A stretch of DNA of 64,000 nt. It comes from Isoetes taiwanensis (taxonomy: Eukaryota > Streptophyta > Lycopodiopsida > Isoetales > Isoetaceae). The DNA lies in the NCBI GenBank assembly GCA_021234155.1, contig JAJEKV010000021.1:20735498-20799497 (forward strand), written 5' to 3'. Numbering within the stretch: position 1 is the first letter of the stretch; every line of letters begins with the position of its first letter. Both the position numbers and the translations under genes were made by a program. Shown one piece after another: positions 10,519 to 21,648 of this stretch. The notes under the pieces are model-generated. The model did not search any database and was not told where the DNA came from. It saw only the letters and a list, made by a program, of their open reading frames with translations.

Positions 10519-11110
10519 AAATGATACGGCTTCCCCAAAAGTACTGGTCTTTGATTTGAATGGTGTACTATGTAGAACGTTACCTAAAGCAACGTTTGAA
10601 AAGTCACGGTATCCGCAACAACCATTTGAGACACGTATCAAATATGTTTACCCGCGCCCTTATCTGAAGGAGATGTTGGACCAGGCCTTGGTCACGTTTT
10701 AGACAGTGCAATTTGGTCATCTATGGAGCATAGAAATATATAGGATGTTTTGAAAGTAGTACCTGAGCTAAATAGAGATTGGGCGTCCATCTGGGATCAA
10801 AGCAAATGTGCTTCATTCACAAACCCTAAAGAACCGCCAGGTAAAAAGATATTTGTGAAATGCTTGCGCAACATGATGGATGCCCTAGGTGTTGAGGATA
10901 AGGAAGGCATGATCATGGTGGATGATGGCTCTAAAGTGTTGCTTCAATCGATCCACGGTCATTGAATCCGCCACCCTATCATCCTCAAGATTTTGACAAA
11001 GATGACTTCTGCTTCGCTTTGTTAGTGTCTTGCAGGAAATAGCTTCGAGGAAAAAGCGGTCGAAGAGATACAAACACTATACCGCAACTTGATCGGACGG
11101 GGGAAATTGT
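10519..11110 (+). pseudogene. FCP1/NIF-type HAD phosphatase domain, broken
   Basis: The exon opens with KVLVFDLNGVLCR, the first HAD motif of FCP1/NLI-interacting-factor-like phosphatases in the DLNG variant, where the second Asp is Asn. A frame near 10,696 gives IWSSMEHRNI, the motif II region. After a TAG stop (10,741-10,743) in the same frame come VLKVVPELNRDWASIW and GMIMVDDGSK, the motif III/IV VDD region (about 10,910-10,932). A last shift near 10,945 gives LNPPPYHPQDFDKDD. All landmarks occur in the family's order, but at least two frameshifts and one stop mean no full protein is made, unless these are assembly errors. Such enzymes act on phosphoproteins. The target here is unknown, and the Asn change questions activity. 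Confidence 0.65.
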
Positions 11111-11560
11111 GGGGACCTTGAAAATCGTTCTAGAAAGGGAACTTTTTGATATATATGTATACAGGAAATACACTTTCCAAAAAGTTTTGAATATGAAATA
11201 TACTTTACACCAACCTTATTTGAATATATATTGTGTTCTTATATATCGGCATTATTGGTTACGTATGCATTATTGTTTTTTATATTATGTGTATGGTTTG
11301 CTATACTTGCAATAATTTGTATGTATATACCGTCAATAATTTAGGTGTGTATAAATAGGTATGCATGAAATTGGCAAACCATCGGCCGACCTCATATACG
11401 CTTGTTATTATAGCACATTCTATTACACGCAAGATGAACCATGCGGACCTTTGCGGTGCCGCAGAGCTAGAAATAGAACTTCAGGGATGGCTTGATGTCG
11501 TTGCTATGAATCTCCCCGCTTCTATCCTGATCCCTTTGATGTTGTAATCCATCTTATATG
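11111..11560 (+). other. AT-rich region with LTR-like promoter signals
   Basis: No coding sequence is recognised. GTGTATAAATAGG at about 11,346 is a good TATA box, and the segment ends just before a primer-site-like sequence at about 11,560. It could be the right part of a copia-type LTR, but no second LTR is seen in the window. Confidence 0.3.
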
Positions 11561-11573
11561 GAATCAGAGCATG
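11555..11573 (+). other. Copia-like primer-binding site relic
   Basis: TATATGGAATCAGAGCATGG differs by one base from the Met-tRNA primer site TGGTATCAGAGC typical of plant copia elements. No gag or pol follows; the sequence after 11,640 is AT-rich and featureless. Confidence 0.35.
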
Positions 11574-11639
11574 GTTTGTTCATGATCGACGGGATCTCGA
11601 GACCGATTGCGGACACGTCGGCGATGAATCGGATTAGTT

Positions 11640-12267
11640 TTTTAAGTTTATGTTCCATTATAATGCGTTATTTATGCCAAGAAAATTGCGCCACGCGCGA
11701 TTTAAACCACGAAAATCTCTGTTTTGTAGCAACTTGCTTGCTGTTATTTATTCGTAAAGCACTACAATTTCAATGTTTAGATTTCGTTGTCATCCGTGAA
11801 TGTACGAATTAATAAGCAATTTCCTACTTTTTATATTGCCAACATTCCGTCATAATATGGGTCATTTGCATCGAATATTTGAATGCCTTTGCATTTCAAC
11901 ATAAAATTCATTTTCCTAGCCCGAAAATGAACTCAGTGCAAAAGTGTGGTTAATTCAATATAATGGTCAATAAAAGGCTTATACGGCGCGATTTTGGAAT
12001 AGACATAATCCCAATTTAATTGAATGATAGTTATTATAAGATTTTGTCTTAGATTTGGCTTCTAAATACATTATTATGCTATTATAGTGTAAGACTTGTT
12101 AAGGCTATATAATTTTGTATGTATGTGAATGTAGCCTTTACATTTATCGATATAATTAAATATCATATAAGTTATTTTCATAATAAACTCTAAGTGTTAA
12201 CTTAAATACTGTTATTGTCGAATAATGTTGATGCAGCTTCGTTTCACCTTACGTAATGCTGAGGACA
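11640..12267. other. Unassigned AT-rich stretch
   Basis: Nothing coding is seen. It contains two weak copies of the GGCGCGATTT hairpin arm (11,682-11,703 and 11,985-11,995). Confidence 0.4.
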
Positions 12268-12277
12268 GCATTATGCT

Positions 12278-12290
12278 AAGGTGGGGAGAA
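12278..12290 (+). other. Ty3/gypsy polypurine tract
   Basis: AAGGTGGGGAGAA directly before TGTGACG is the usual polypurine tract and 3' LTR start of plant Ty3/gypsy elements. It is preceded by GAGGACAGCATTATGC, the kind of sequence commonly found just upstream. Confidence 0.6.
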
Positions 12291-13760
12291 TGTGACGTTT
12301 CCCTAGAATATACGATATAAATACGTATATCCTAGGCCCACGTCACTATACAAATCTACATTAGTAGACTTGTATGCACCAAGTGTGGGGGCATGGCCAA
12401 GTTATTTACATAACTTAGCCAACCTTAGGAGGTGACCCATTTCCACGTGGCTTCACTTTATAGGTGACCTGCCACATGGACGCACTCTATTGGAGCCAAG
12501 TGGCCCTCATGTGAACCCTAACACATAAAAGGCCAAACCCTAAACCTAGACCACTTTTGGCTCCACCAACTTCTGATCCACCAGCACGTGGCCACATCTC
12601 CGATTCGAGGATCGTCTTCGATAGCCAAGGTTGCAGTAGCAGTCCGAAAGCGCGAGCGTAGCAGAGGAGGGTCATCTACTCGAACCACCTGCTAGAGATG
12701 GAGAACCAGGGAGCCGGCGGCAGCTCGTCAGGAGCAGGTACTTCGAGTAGACTCCAGGGAGTTGCATATTGTGTCCTAGTAGACCAATTCTAGAACCTAT
12801 AATTCCGAGCATGAACCCTAATCAATGAACCCTAACTATAAGTTAGATGTAAGTGATTAGGATCAGTTGTTATTCTTGTTATTTATCATGTTATGTTGAT
12901 ATATGATGATGGTTGATCTTATGTTTGCATCTCTTGTGTATTGGGAAGGGGGTAGAGACCTAGTAGCCATTATTTAGATGATGCTCCTAGTCTAGACCCA
13001 TTAGTTCCCATTATTATGCGGCCTGTGCATAGAGCCCACCTGGCTATGGAGGCTATGGAGTGACTGAGCACCACACAACGGGGTCAGTGGTAAAGTGGAG
13101 GGAGGACCTTGCTGAGCACGGCTACTGGGGTCTCGTAGCGGGCTAGGCTCATAGTCGGTCACTTCGTGTGGGCCGGATATGGGTCCGACACTTCCTGGGT
13201 CAATGGTGTCGCCCTGACTCTCAAGAGTTGCAAGTGTCGGCTTGGCTCTTGTTTTGGGGAGTTCATTCGGATATGGACGTGTCGCCCACGATCCTCTAGC
13301 CGCCCATGGAGCCACCTTGCACTCGGAGGGGAGATGCAACCCTTCCTACCTCATCGGATGGGGAGATGCAACCCGAGTAGTCTCGTTGGGTGATACCATG
13401 GGATTACGTCTCCGTGAGTTTCTGATCCACGTCGAGCGATTTAGCCTATCTGCAAAGTATGCACAGGAGGGGCGGATGGAGTGGTCAACCCTAGCCATTG
13501 TCTATTGCCAGCCCAAGTCATTGCCATAACTCGGTCTGTTCTATCTGGAGGCCCGCAACCATCAGTTGACTCCCCCTTGAGTCTGAGCCCTGGGTAGGAG
13601 CCTCTATTTGATGTATTTGATGCATTTGTTGTATTATTGTATTCGATGACATAGATGGATGGATTATCACTACCCTTCGAGGTAGTTTGTTGTTATTATT
13701 GCTAGTGCTTATGTTGTATATTTTGCTTTTGCTGATATAGCGACCCCTAGAGGACGGGAC
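12291..13760 (+). repeat. Probable 3' LTR of a second Ty3/gypsy element
   Basis: It starts TGTGACGTTTCC right after the polypurine tract and carries a TATA-like ACATAAAAGG near 12,524. The right end is uncertain: the sequence stays retroelement-like and GC-rich to about 13,760. No pol sequence precedes the polypurine tract, so only the 3' end of this element remains. Confidence 0.5.
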
Positions 13761-14700
13761 GGAATGACACCTCTGTGTCCTCTACTCGATAGTCTGGCCA
13801 CCCTAGACACGAGTTAGACAGAGGGCCCATACGACGGGTAGCTGTTGGATGGGGAAGGTCCTTCGATGTATACGGCGGGCTGCCGTATATAGCGCAAGGA
13901 GCATCACATCTAGCAGCAGGGCTTCTAGAATTTGAATCTAGAATCAACGATAAAGAGTGGGAGACGAAGCCTACTTTGCCTCTCTGCTGCTTATTTCTCT
14001 ATCCCATTTCTTCTTGTAGTGGCGCCTTCATGGCGGGCATTCTACTCTGTAAGTCTTAATTTGTTGCTCTCATTTATTACTAGCTTAATCAATGTTTGAC
14101 GGATTTGAATAACAGCTTTCTTTGTAGATGATCTTGTATTGTTGCTGCATTCTGCTTGTAACTCAAATGTAACTAAGAATCCTTCTTTTGCCATTAATTT
14201 ATTCTATTTAATGGGCCCGTATCATACTCCATGAGCTTGGGGCTTTTGTTTTTAGTGTCCATGATCTCTCTCTCTGGTATAGAATATCCTTTCTAGTTTA
14301 TTTCCCCTTTCGAGTAATTAGATTATAGCAGAAGGCCAACAACTCATCTAACTTGTGCTTCAAGCTCAAGCACTCCGGCAACAAATTTATATATCTGTTT
14401 GGAAGTTTGAAAATCTGAGGTAGAGATGTTTATAGTGGAGATGTGAACCTGGTTCTTTGAGCATAATGTTTCTTGTCAAAATGTGAGCATTCACACTGTC
14501 AGGTAAGTTTAATTCTACATTTTTTGTGTAATATCTTCATGCGTTAGCCATGTCCATGATTGTCATGTCCACTTCATCGAAGGCTTTTGCACATGACTGT
14601 TGAAGGTGTGCACATGACTGTTGAAGGTGTTCCTGGCAAAACCTTCAACCTCAGTGGTTTAGAACCTCCAAGTTGCTTGAGGCAACCACTCTAAGTGAGA
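13761..14700. other. Unassigned stretch with a possible first exon
   Basis: ATGGCGGGCATTCTACTCT followed by GTAAGT at about 14,051 would make a good plant first exon and donor after a pyrimidine-rich leader, but I find no matching downstream exon. A 21-bp direct doublet (CACATGACTGTTGAAGGTGT, twice) lies at 14,589-14,630. Confidence 0.25.
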
Positions 14701-16729
14701 AAAATCCAAGAAGAATGCTCAAGCAATTGTTTAAAACAGCTTTCCCTGAAGGTAAAAAAGTCTGCCTTGCAAGAATGTGTGTCAAATGCAAACCAAAGGG
14801 ATTTTGATCATGATTCTTGTTTCTAGAGCTGCACTTGAAGGATCTTGGGACAAAAGTCAGAAGGATTTTGATGGGGGTAAATTCGCCAAATAAGCACTCC
14901 TAACCAGGTCAATTTTTGGTCAATATACCTAGCAGAGAGCTAGATCTTCAAACTCGATGTAGGTGGCCTCTTTTTGAGATCTGATGCTTTAGTCTTCCTC
15001 TAAGATGTCTGCACACAATATTCCTGAGTGCCCGTTGCAAAAAGAGGTGTACCCTTTTGGGATTTTGATTAGATGACTGACTGACACAAAATATGAACAG
15101 CAGGAAAAAGTATGTTTGCTGGATGTTTAAATGCACTTTTTTGCTTTTCCTTATGCAATATCTATGCCTACCATAACTTGCCAATGAACTGGTGAATACT
15201 GTTTGAGCAATATGCAGATGTGGAGCTAGACTTGCAGCACAATGGCCCTTTGGTGCAGGCTCAAATCTATATCAATTAGTCAAGCAAGTATTATGACTAT
15301 CATATGCTAGTATTCAAAGTGTTTAAATGCAATGCCTCTACTTCTCTTTTCCTCAGAGTAATGTGCAAAGGAAAAATAATGCAAGGCGATTGACTTCTGT
15401 CACAAGATCGATAGGAAATACTCATAAATTTGACAACAAGGCTCTTTCATTTTAATCAGGTTCACACAGGCAAACAATATCAATCCCAAGCTCAAAGTCT
15501 TGGGCACATGATCAAATAGGTATACAATCAAAGAAATAGCATGAATTTGTCAGTAATTCATGCGAAATATCAGGTCTGGAAGGCAGAATCAAGCTCCCAA
15601 TATGCAAGCCGGTCCTTCTTCAAGATAATCAATCTCTTTTTCACCTCAAAGCCCTCGAAATTCTTCTGAGCACAAAAGCCCCTTTTAAAATTCCCTTGTT
15701 TCGTCCCGTTCTTGGTTAATTCAGTTTAAAATCCAAGAAGAATGCTCAAACAATTGTTTAAAACAGCTTTCCCTGAAGGTAAAAAAGTCTGCCTTGCAAG
15801 AATGTGTGTCAAATGCAAACCAAAGGGATTTTGATCATGATTCTTGTTTTTAGAGCTGCACAAAATCTTGAAGAATCTTGAGACAAAAGTCAAAAGGATT
15901 TGATGAGGGCAAATTCGCCAAATAAGCACTCCTGACCAGGTCAATTTTTGGTCAATATCCCTGGCAGAGAGCTAGATCTTCAAACTCGATGTAGGTGGCC
16001 CCTTTTTGAGATCTGATGCTTTAGTCTTCCTCTAAGATGTCTGCACACAAAATTCTTGAGTGCCCTTTGCAAAAAGAGGTGTACCCTTTTGGGATTTTGA
16101 TTTTTTGGATGACTGACTGTCACAAAATATGAACAGCAGGAAAAGGTATGTTTGCTGGGATGCTTTTCCTTATGCAATATCTATGCCTACCATAACTTGC
16201 CAATGAACTGGTGAATACTGTTTGAGCAATATGCAGATGTGGAGCTAGACTTGCAGCACAATGGCCCTCTGGTGCAGGCTCAAATCTATATCAATTAGTC
16301 AAGCAAGTATTATGACTATCATATGTTAATATTTCTCTTTTCCCCAGAGTAATGTGCAAAGGCAAAATAATGCAAGGAGAATGACTTATGTCATAAGATC
16401 GATAGGAAATACTCATAAATTTGACAACAAGGCTCAGATTTTCATTTTAATCAGGTTCACACAGGCAAACAATATCAATCCCAAGCTCAAAGTCTTGCAC
16501 ACATGATCAAATAGGTATACAATCAAAGAAATGGCATGAATTTGTCAGTAATTCATGCGAAATATCAGGTCTAGAAGGCAGAATCAAGCTCCCAATATGC
16601 AAGCCGGTCCTTCAAGGTAATCAATCTCTTTTTCACCTCAAAGCCCTCGAAATTCTTCTGAGCACAAAAGCCCCTTTTAAAATTCCCCTGTTTCATCCCG
16701 TTCTTGGCTAATTCGGTTTAATTCTTTGC
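14701..16729. repeat. Tandem duplication, 1.03-kb unit, two copies
   Basis: Copy 1 (14,701-15,726) and copy 2 (15,727-16,729) both start AAAATCCAAGAAGAATGCTC and end near CGTTCTTGG(T/C)TAATTC. They differ by scattered substitutions and small indels, indicating moderate age. Confidence 0.9.
15570..15727 (-). pseudogene. Small unknown conserved reading frame, copy 1
   Basis: A roughly 52-codon minus-strand frame is open between two stops and contains FEGFEVKKRLIILKKDRLAY. The counterpart in duplication copy 2 (about 16,570-16,725) stays open despite a 3-base in-frame deletion (LKKDRL to LKDRL), then gains a stop two codons early. The KRLIILKKDRLAYWE pattern recalls the start of a PH-type domain, but it is too short to assign. 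It could be one exon of a lost gene or a transposon gag piece. Confidence 0.3.
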
Positions 16730-18125
16730 TTTTAGCTTCTGTGATGCAATCTTGGTGTTACACAAGTTAATTCGGTAGCTTAGAGTCAGTGTTGGGGAAA
16801 CTCCAGGGCAGAGGCAAATGTTCCGTTTTAAAATGCCAACTTGCCATCCGGCATGGCAAAGTGACGGAACACCTTCCGCATAAAAAATACTGCTTTCCGG
16901 AATATTGCCGACACCTCAAACAGGAACTGGCACTTACTACCAGTTAGCATATGTCCTGTAGCAACAAAGTTCGTCCATTGCACTGTTAGTGTACCAACAA
17001 GTTTCGTCCATTTCCCGCTGCAAAAATTTAATGCAATCTAAGTCTAAGAAACAAAAGGAGGGAAGCAAGAAAGAAACCTTTTTCCTTCAACGAATTTCTC
17101 TGCTCTGCATTGTGCGGGTCTGTTCTGCGGCATGGGCAAATCCAGAGGGAAACAAAAGACCTTTTTACTTCAACGAATTTCTCTGCACTGTGCAGGATGG
17201 AGAATCCGGTTTCAGTAAGGTATGCCTTAGGTGCCATTGAGTTTGTTGAATTCATCCTGATGATAGTTATTGCAGTCGGACCTGCCCTGCACTGAATATA
17301 GAAATCGGAAGACCTTCTTAAAACTCCGTCAGATCTAGCCAAAATACCATGTGCAGCACTTTACCCTAAAACGATGACCTCCACAGTTGATTATTTGCCA
17401 TCGAATTGACCAGATGGGTTCCGCTTTCGCTCCAATTCTCTGTAACCTTTTGCAATTCTAAATCGATTCTTGCAGATCTAAATTGATCGTTTCTGAGTCC
17501 AATGCCCTTGTTGTGAAAGGATTGAACCAGTTACCACCTTTGCCATGCCTGTGATCTTGCATTACGGTTTCTCCATTGATCCATTCAATAACATTGTGTA
17601 TGACAGTAATCAGAACCCTTACGAAGGGAAATGTTTATTTGGTCTAATTTCTGCTTATCTCTGGACCTTGTATTCTAATACCTCAACACAGTATACAGTA
17701 CGGTCCATATACATGGATGTTCTGTAAGTCAATGTAGAGAAATGTACTACTTAATGGAGTAGCTAATGGAGGCAGTTGCACATGCAAAGGAAATTACAAG
17801 CTGGTTGGTAATTTCTGCTTCAAAGCTGCAACAACAGAAACTACGGAATTTAAATTAAGACCAACAAAACCATTTCGTTCTATTTGTATTTTATAATAGA
17901 AACATTTAAATTCAGCCATTGTTATTGTCCCTTTTGTATTATGCTGTTAGAATTTTTAGAACTTATTGATAATTTATTCTAGTCATTGTATCTTATTGAG
18001 TACTTTGTGAATAGTGGAAATGAATTGGTTGTAGTATCCTTTTTTTTTTTTTTGTCTTGGTGAAGTGGGATCCGATTGTGAATTTTGTTTGCAGGAATGA
18101 TCCGATTCAAAATTTTAATTTCTGA
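16730..18125. other. Unassigned region with exon-like and UTR-like sequence
   Basis: No family is recognised. A 47-bp segment around TTCAACGAATTTCTCTGC is present twice (about 17,074-17,120 and 17,151-17,197). An ATG at about 17,200 opens a short hydrophobic frame (GAIEFVEFILMIVIAVG). Pyrimidine-rich stretches around 17,400-17,490 look like plant 5' UTR or intron sequence. A poly-T run lies at about 18,040-18,053. Confidence 0.3.
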
Positions 18126-18356
18126 TTGAGTGAGAAAACAACAGGAAATTTTCCGATAGGAGGAAAAAGGTTTCCCCAACGCTGCTTAGAGTCATGATTA
18201 GGTGGTTGTTTCAGGCGAATTAGACGAATCTTGGCATTTCCGGGATTTAGGGTTCTTGGCAAACTTGACGAAATATCCCACAGGCCGAATTTAAACTGGA
18301 AGCTCAAGGTATATAACAACAAATAAATCCAGTATTATTAATAAACTAGAAAAAGT

Positions 18357-18373
18357 GCCCAGCGTTGCTGGGC
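18357..18373. other. Helitron 3' terminal hairpin
   Basis: 7-bp perfect stem with a 3-nt loop, followed on the minus strand by 7 nt (ACTTTTT) and then the terminal CTAG. Confidence 0.92.
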
Positions 18374-19082
18374 TTTCCGTCAGATTAAGTTCAAACATAA
18401 AACACGTTTTGGTTGAGAACATTTAATTGGGCATATATAGTTTGAATATGGTTACTTTTTTTTGGCTTAAAGTTTTAATAGAATAGAATAGAATAGAATA
18501 GAACACAATTTAGGAAGTAGAATGTTCATAACGATGTGCATTTATCGTGAATCTTTGTATTGACATTGTCTTGCGAGGTTGTCATACCTATTTAGTTCTC
18601 GGTTGAAACTCTTGCACTTTCTCGAAAGTGATTTCAACTTTTGGAGTGTAACGGCTATGTCCTCAATGCATATTGTATATTATTAACTGCAATTAGTACA
18701 CATCGACATTTGTCTATTATTATTTTGTAAATTGCAGTTCGGTCTCTTTAGTTAGTATTAGTATAGAGGCGTTGAGTCTATTAGTTCGTAATTTAGATTA
18801 ATGGTGTTTGCTTAGTTGTGATATGTTGAATATGTTCATCCTTCTTAGAAAGTACATGTGTGTTACCTATTCTTTTAACAAAGGGAAACATAAGCGCTTG
18901 ATTCATAGGCATTCATCATTAGAAGATGAAATTGAAATCGATCAGAACCTTACCGGGAAGAATTTTTTTCATCGACACATTTTATTCTTGGGAACAAAAG
19001 TATGTACATTGAGACAAATTATCGTTGTATCCGCTCAAAACATCTGAAACATCTCGAATCGGCATCTTATGAAAAGCATCAC

Positions 19083-20030
19083 GAGCCTTTGCGGTGGAAA
19101 CCACATTTAGCATATGTATCCCAATGTATTCCCAATCGAGAGGTCTTTTTCATAACCTTTTTCTGCAATCCGAGTTAGGATTTCTTGTGCCTTGTCTACA
19201 TCACCGATACTACCACATGCTTTGAGAATACAAGCAAACATTACTGCATCTGGTAACATGCCCTCCATCTGCATCTCCTCAAAGCATTTCAAAGCTTATT
19301 GACCCGATCCATTCTCAATATATGCTGCAATTAGCGTGGTCCAAGATGCAACCTTGTCGAACTGGCAATGTATTGAAGACCTCTCTTCCCTCTATAAGTG
19401 AACTACATCTGGCATACATACCAAGTAAAGCATTACCAACAGAAACATCTTTGTCAAGTCCACTTTTAGAGATATCATGTTATATTTCATGGCCTTTATC
19501 AATCACCCTAACATTGTCACATGCTTTCAAACTGCAAACATATGTGTATGTGTCTGGGGAAACATTGCTAGCTTGCATCTGCTTGAGAATTAAGGGCTTC
19601 AATTTCAAGCCCATTTTCAGCATATCCTGTAATGAGGGCATTCTCATGCCTCTAATACTGGGCCACATTTGGCATATATGTCCACCAATATGTTACAAAT
19701 GAAAATGTCTTTATCAAGCCTCTTCTCCTTGATTTCTAGATGAATCTTTCGACCATGCTCCTAGCACATGCCTTCAATGAGGTTGCAAATGTATACTGAG
19801 CTAGCATCTGCACCATCATATTGCATTTTCTCGATACATATTGAGAGCATGTTGTGGCTGCCCGCATTCTATGTACCCGGATATCAAGGAAGTCCGGGAA
19901 TGTTCATTCCGATGAAGCAATATATTAAAGGCCCGTGACACCTCTTTGCATTCAACAAGCATAGGCATAATATGATTCCCAAGCAGTTTTAGCTTCTAGT
20001 CCAATCACAAATTTGAACATGTGCATGCTT
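19083..20030 (-). pseudogene. Pentatricopeptide repeat gene fragment inside the Helitron
   Basis: Minus-strand pieces carry clear PPR repeat sequence. The best runs from about 19,292 to 19,107, with ALKCFEEMQ-like, PDAVMFACILKACGSIG and KDLSIGNTL words; a WTTLIAAYIENG-type helix precedes it near 19,340. Further upstream (19,480-19,668) PDTYTYVCSLKACDNVRVI shows a second repeat set. Stops and shifts separate the blocks. PPR proteins bind organellar RNA for editing or processing, and this copy cannot encode a whole protein. It lies on the same strand as the Helitron and entirely within it, consistent with gene capture. Confidence 0.85.
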
Positions 20031-21648
20031 GGCGAATCCAAATTTTTATTTTCCGCATTTGTGCAAGATGCAAACTATGTTCTCAAAGAAAATGCTCCTC
20101 TTGTCCAAAAATTTGTCGAGAGTGGAACCAAAATGGTGGGAGGATGACATTTGCAATGTTGATACTGAGAACATAAATAGACATGCTCTCAAAAAATCGT
20201 ATTCATCCACAAGTCTATTACATTAAGGAGTAAGGCCGAGATTAATGAGAGAGGGATTAATACTACACGAATCGATTGACGTGGCGAGTTGAAGAAACAG
20301 ATTTTCAATGGAGAAAGGTTGATTGCAGATCTAATAATAATGCCATCTTATTTTCCACCAAAAGATTCAAGAGCCTTATTATCGGTGGCCCTTTGTATGG
20401 GGCAAAGAGTATGAAGATAACATAATGGTGCCATATAATGTCAATATTCAAAGCTTTGATTCCGCAACTTAAAATCATCGTAAAATACTTTAGACATGGG
20501 CTCTTAGAAATCATAAAATCATACTTTGAATTGACACTGGATATGGATATAACGAAATCAAGAACCATATTGAACTGCAGCTAATAAAAATTCCTAAATT
20601 TTTCACCGATCGGGTTCTAAATCATTCATTTGTCGTTCCATCTACTCTAGCATACCCGTCAAAATTACATCTCTCAGATAGTGCATATCACACATGAAAA
20701 TTAGTTGAACGAATGGACAACGTTAAAGTGGATATGGTAGAATGGCAAAGTAAAATAGAAAACAAAGAAATAGCGAATCCTTCAAAAAACATGGCATGGC
20801 ATGAGTTTCTTACCTTACTTTGCTTAGTTATGCTTTTGCTCTCTTGTAGTGGATAAGGACGTTTGTCTTCTTCCTCCATATTCTAGCAAGGAATGGAAAA
20901 TGACATATAACGAAATGAAATAAAATGAAGTGAAATGGTAATTTGCATCCATGGGCCATCTTAAAAAAACTAACAGATGATCTAGGTTATCTGAGATAAG
21001 ATAGATCTCCAACACCAAGTACGAATCTATAATTTATTCTAGTAAGTTATAACTTAATTATAAGAGCAAAATTTGTTCCAGGCAAACAAAGATTTCAATG
21101 ATTCAGAAGCTTACATGAATCCAAAGAAGCAATCAGACCATAATTGTCGTTGTAGTGGTTCTTGCCTTGCAAAACTTAGTCCGTCACATTTGCCGGAACC
21201 TTTTCGGATAATAGGGCAAGTATCCGCCGGATTTGGCATGGCCAAGGCAAATGGATTTGGAACCCATGGCGCCACAGTGGTCGCTCCATAATTTGAAGTC
21301 GCCGGATGTGCTTGGGATGTGCCGTTACATGCAAAAATACGATTCTGAAATTCCCCGGTGGTTCTTGCATTGCAAAAATTAGTTTGATTACCCATACGTT
21401 ATTGGCCATAAGCAACTTCGGACTCGGGGAAAATGTTTACAAACTTACCACCGCACCAAATCGAAAAAGGAAAGGCATCACCATAGCTCCGGTTGTTGTT
21501 GTTGCAATGGAATAGCTATTAGACAGTGAGCCGAAAAGTCAAAATAATAACTAACAACTGAACGGCTCAAAATGAAAGTTCTTGGGAAAAAATTGACGGC
21601 CGAGATGCCCTGCACAAACTACATTTTGCTTTTATTACTATATATAGA
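20031..21648 (-). other. Rest of Helitron interior, unassigned
   Basis: A compositionally distinct block at about 21,073-21,515 keeps frames on both strands. The minus strand has a proline/alanine-rich stretch (WVPNPFALAMPNPADTC) and may be another captured exon, but no domain is recognised. The remaining sequence is AT-rich. Confidence 0.3.

Larger units (their letters stand above)
18346..21648 (-). mobile_element. Helitron (3.3 kb) carrying PPR gene pieces
   Basis: On the minus strand the element starts TCTATATATAG at 21,648 and ends CTAG at 18,346. A 7-bp hairpin (GCCCAGC, loop AAC, GCTGGGC) lies at 18,357-18,373, seven bases before the end. It sits between host A and T without target duplication. 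The duplicate at 22,941-22,956 is the exact empty site (ATTAATAAA|TAACGTG). No Rep or helicase frame is visible, so it is non-autonomous. The interior holds PPR fragments, an (ATAGA)n run at about 18,474-18,502 and other exon-like sequence. Confidence 0.92.

Noticed and set aside
17110-17295. Small membrane protein gene
   Set aside because: The short hydrophobic frame lies on a partial local duplication, has no homology I recognise and no clear gene structure.
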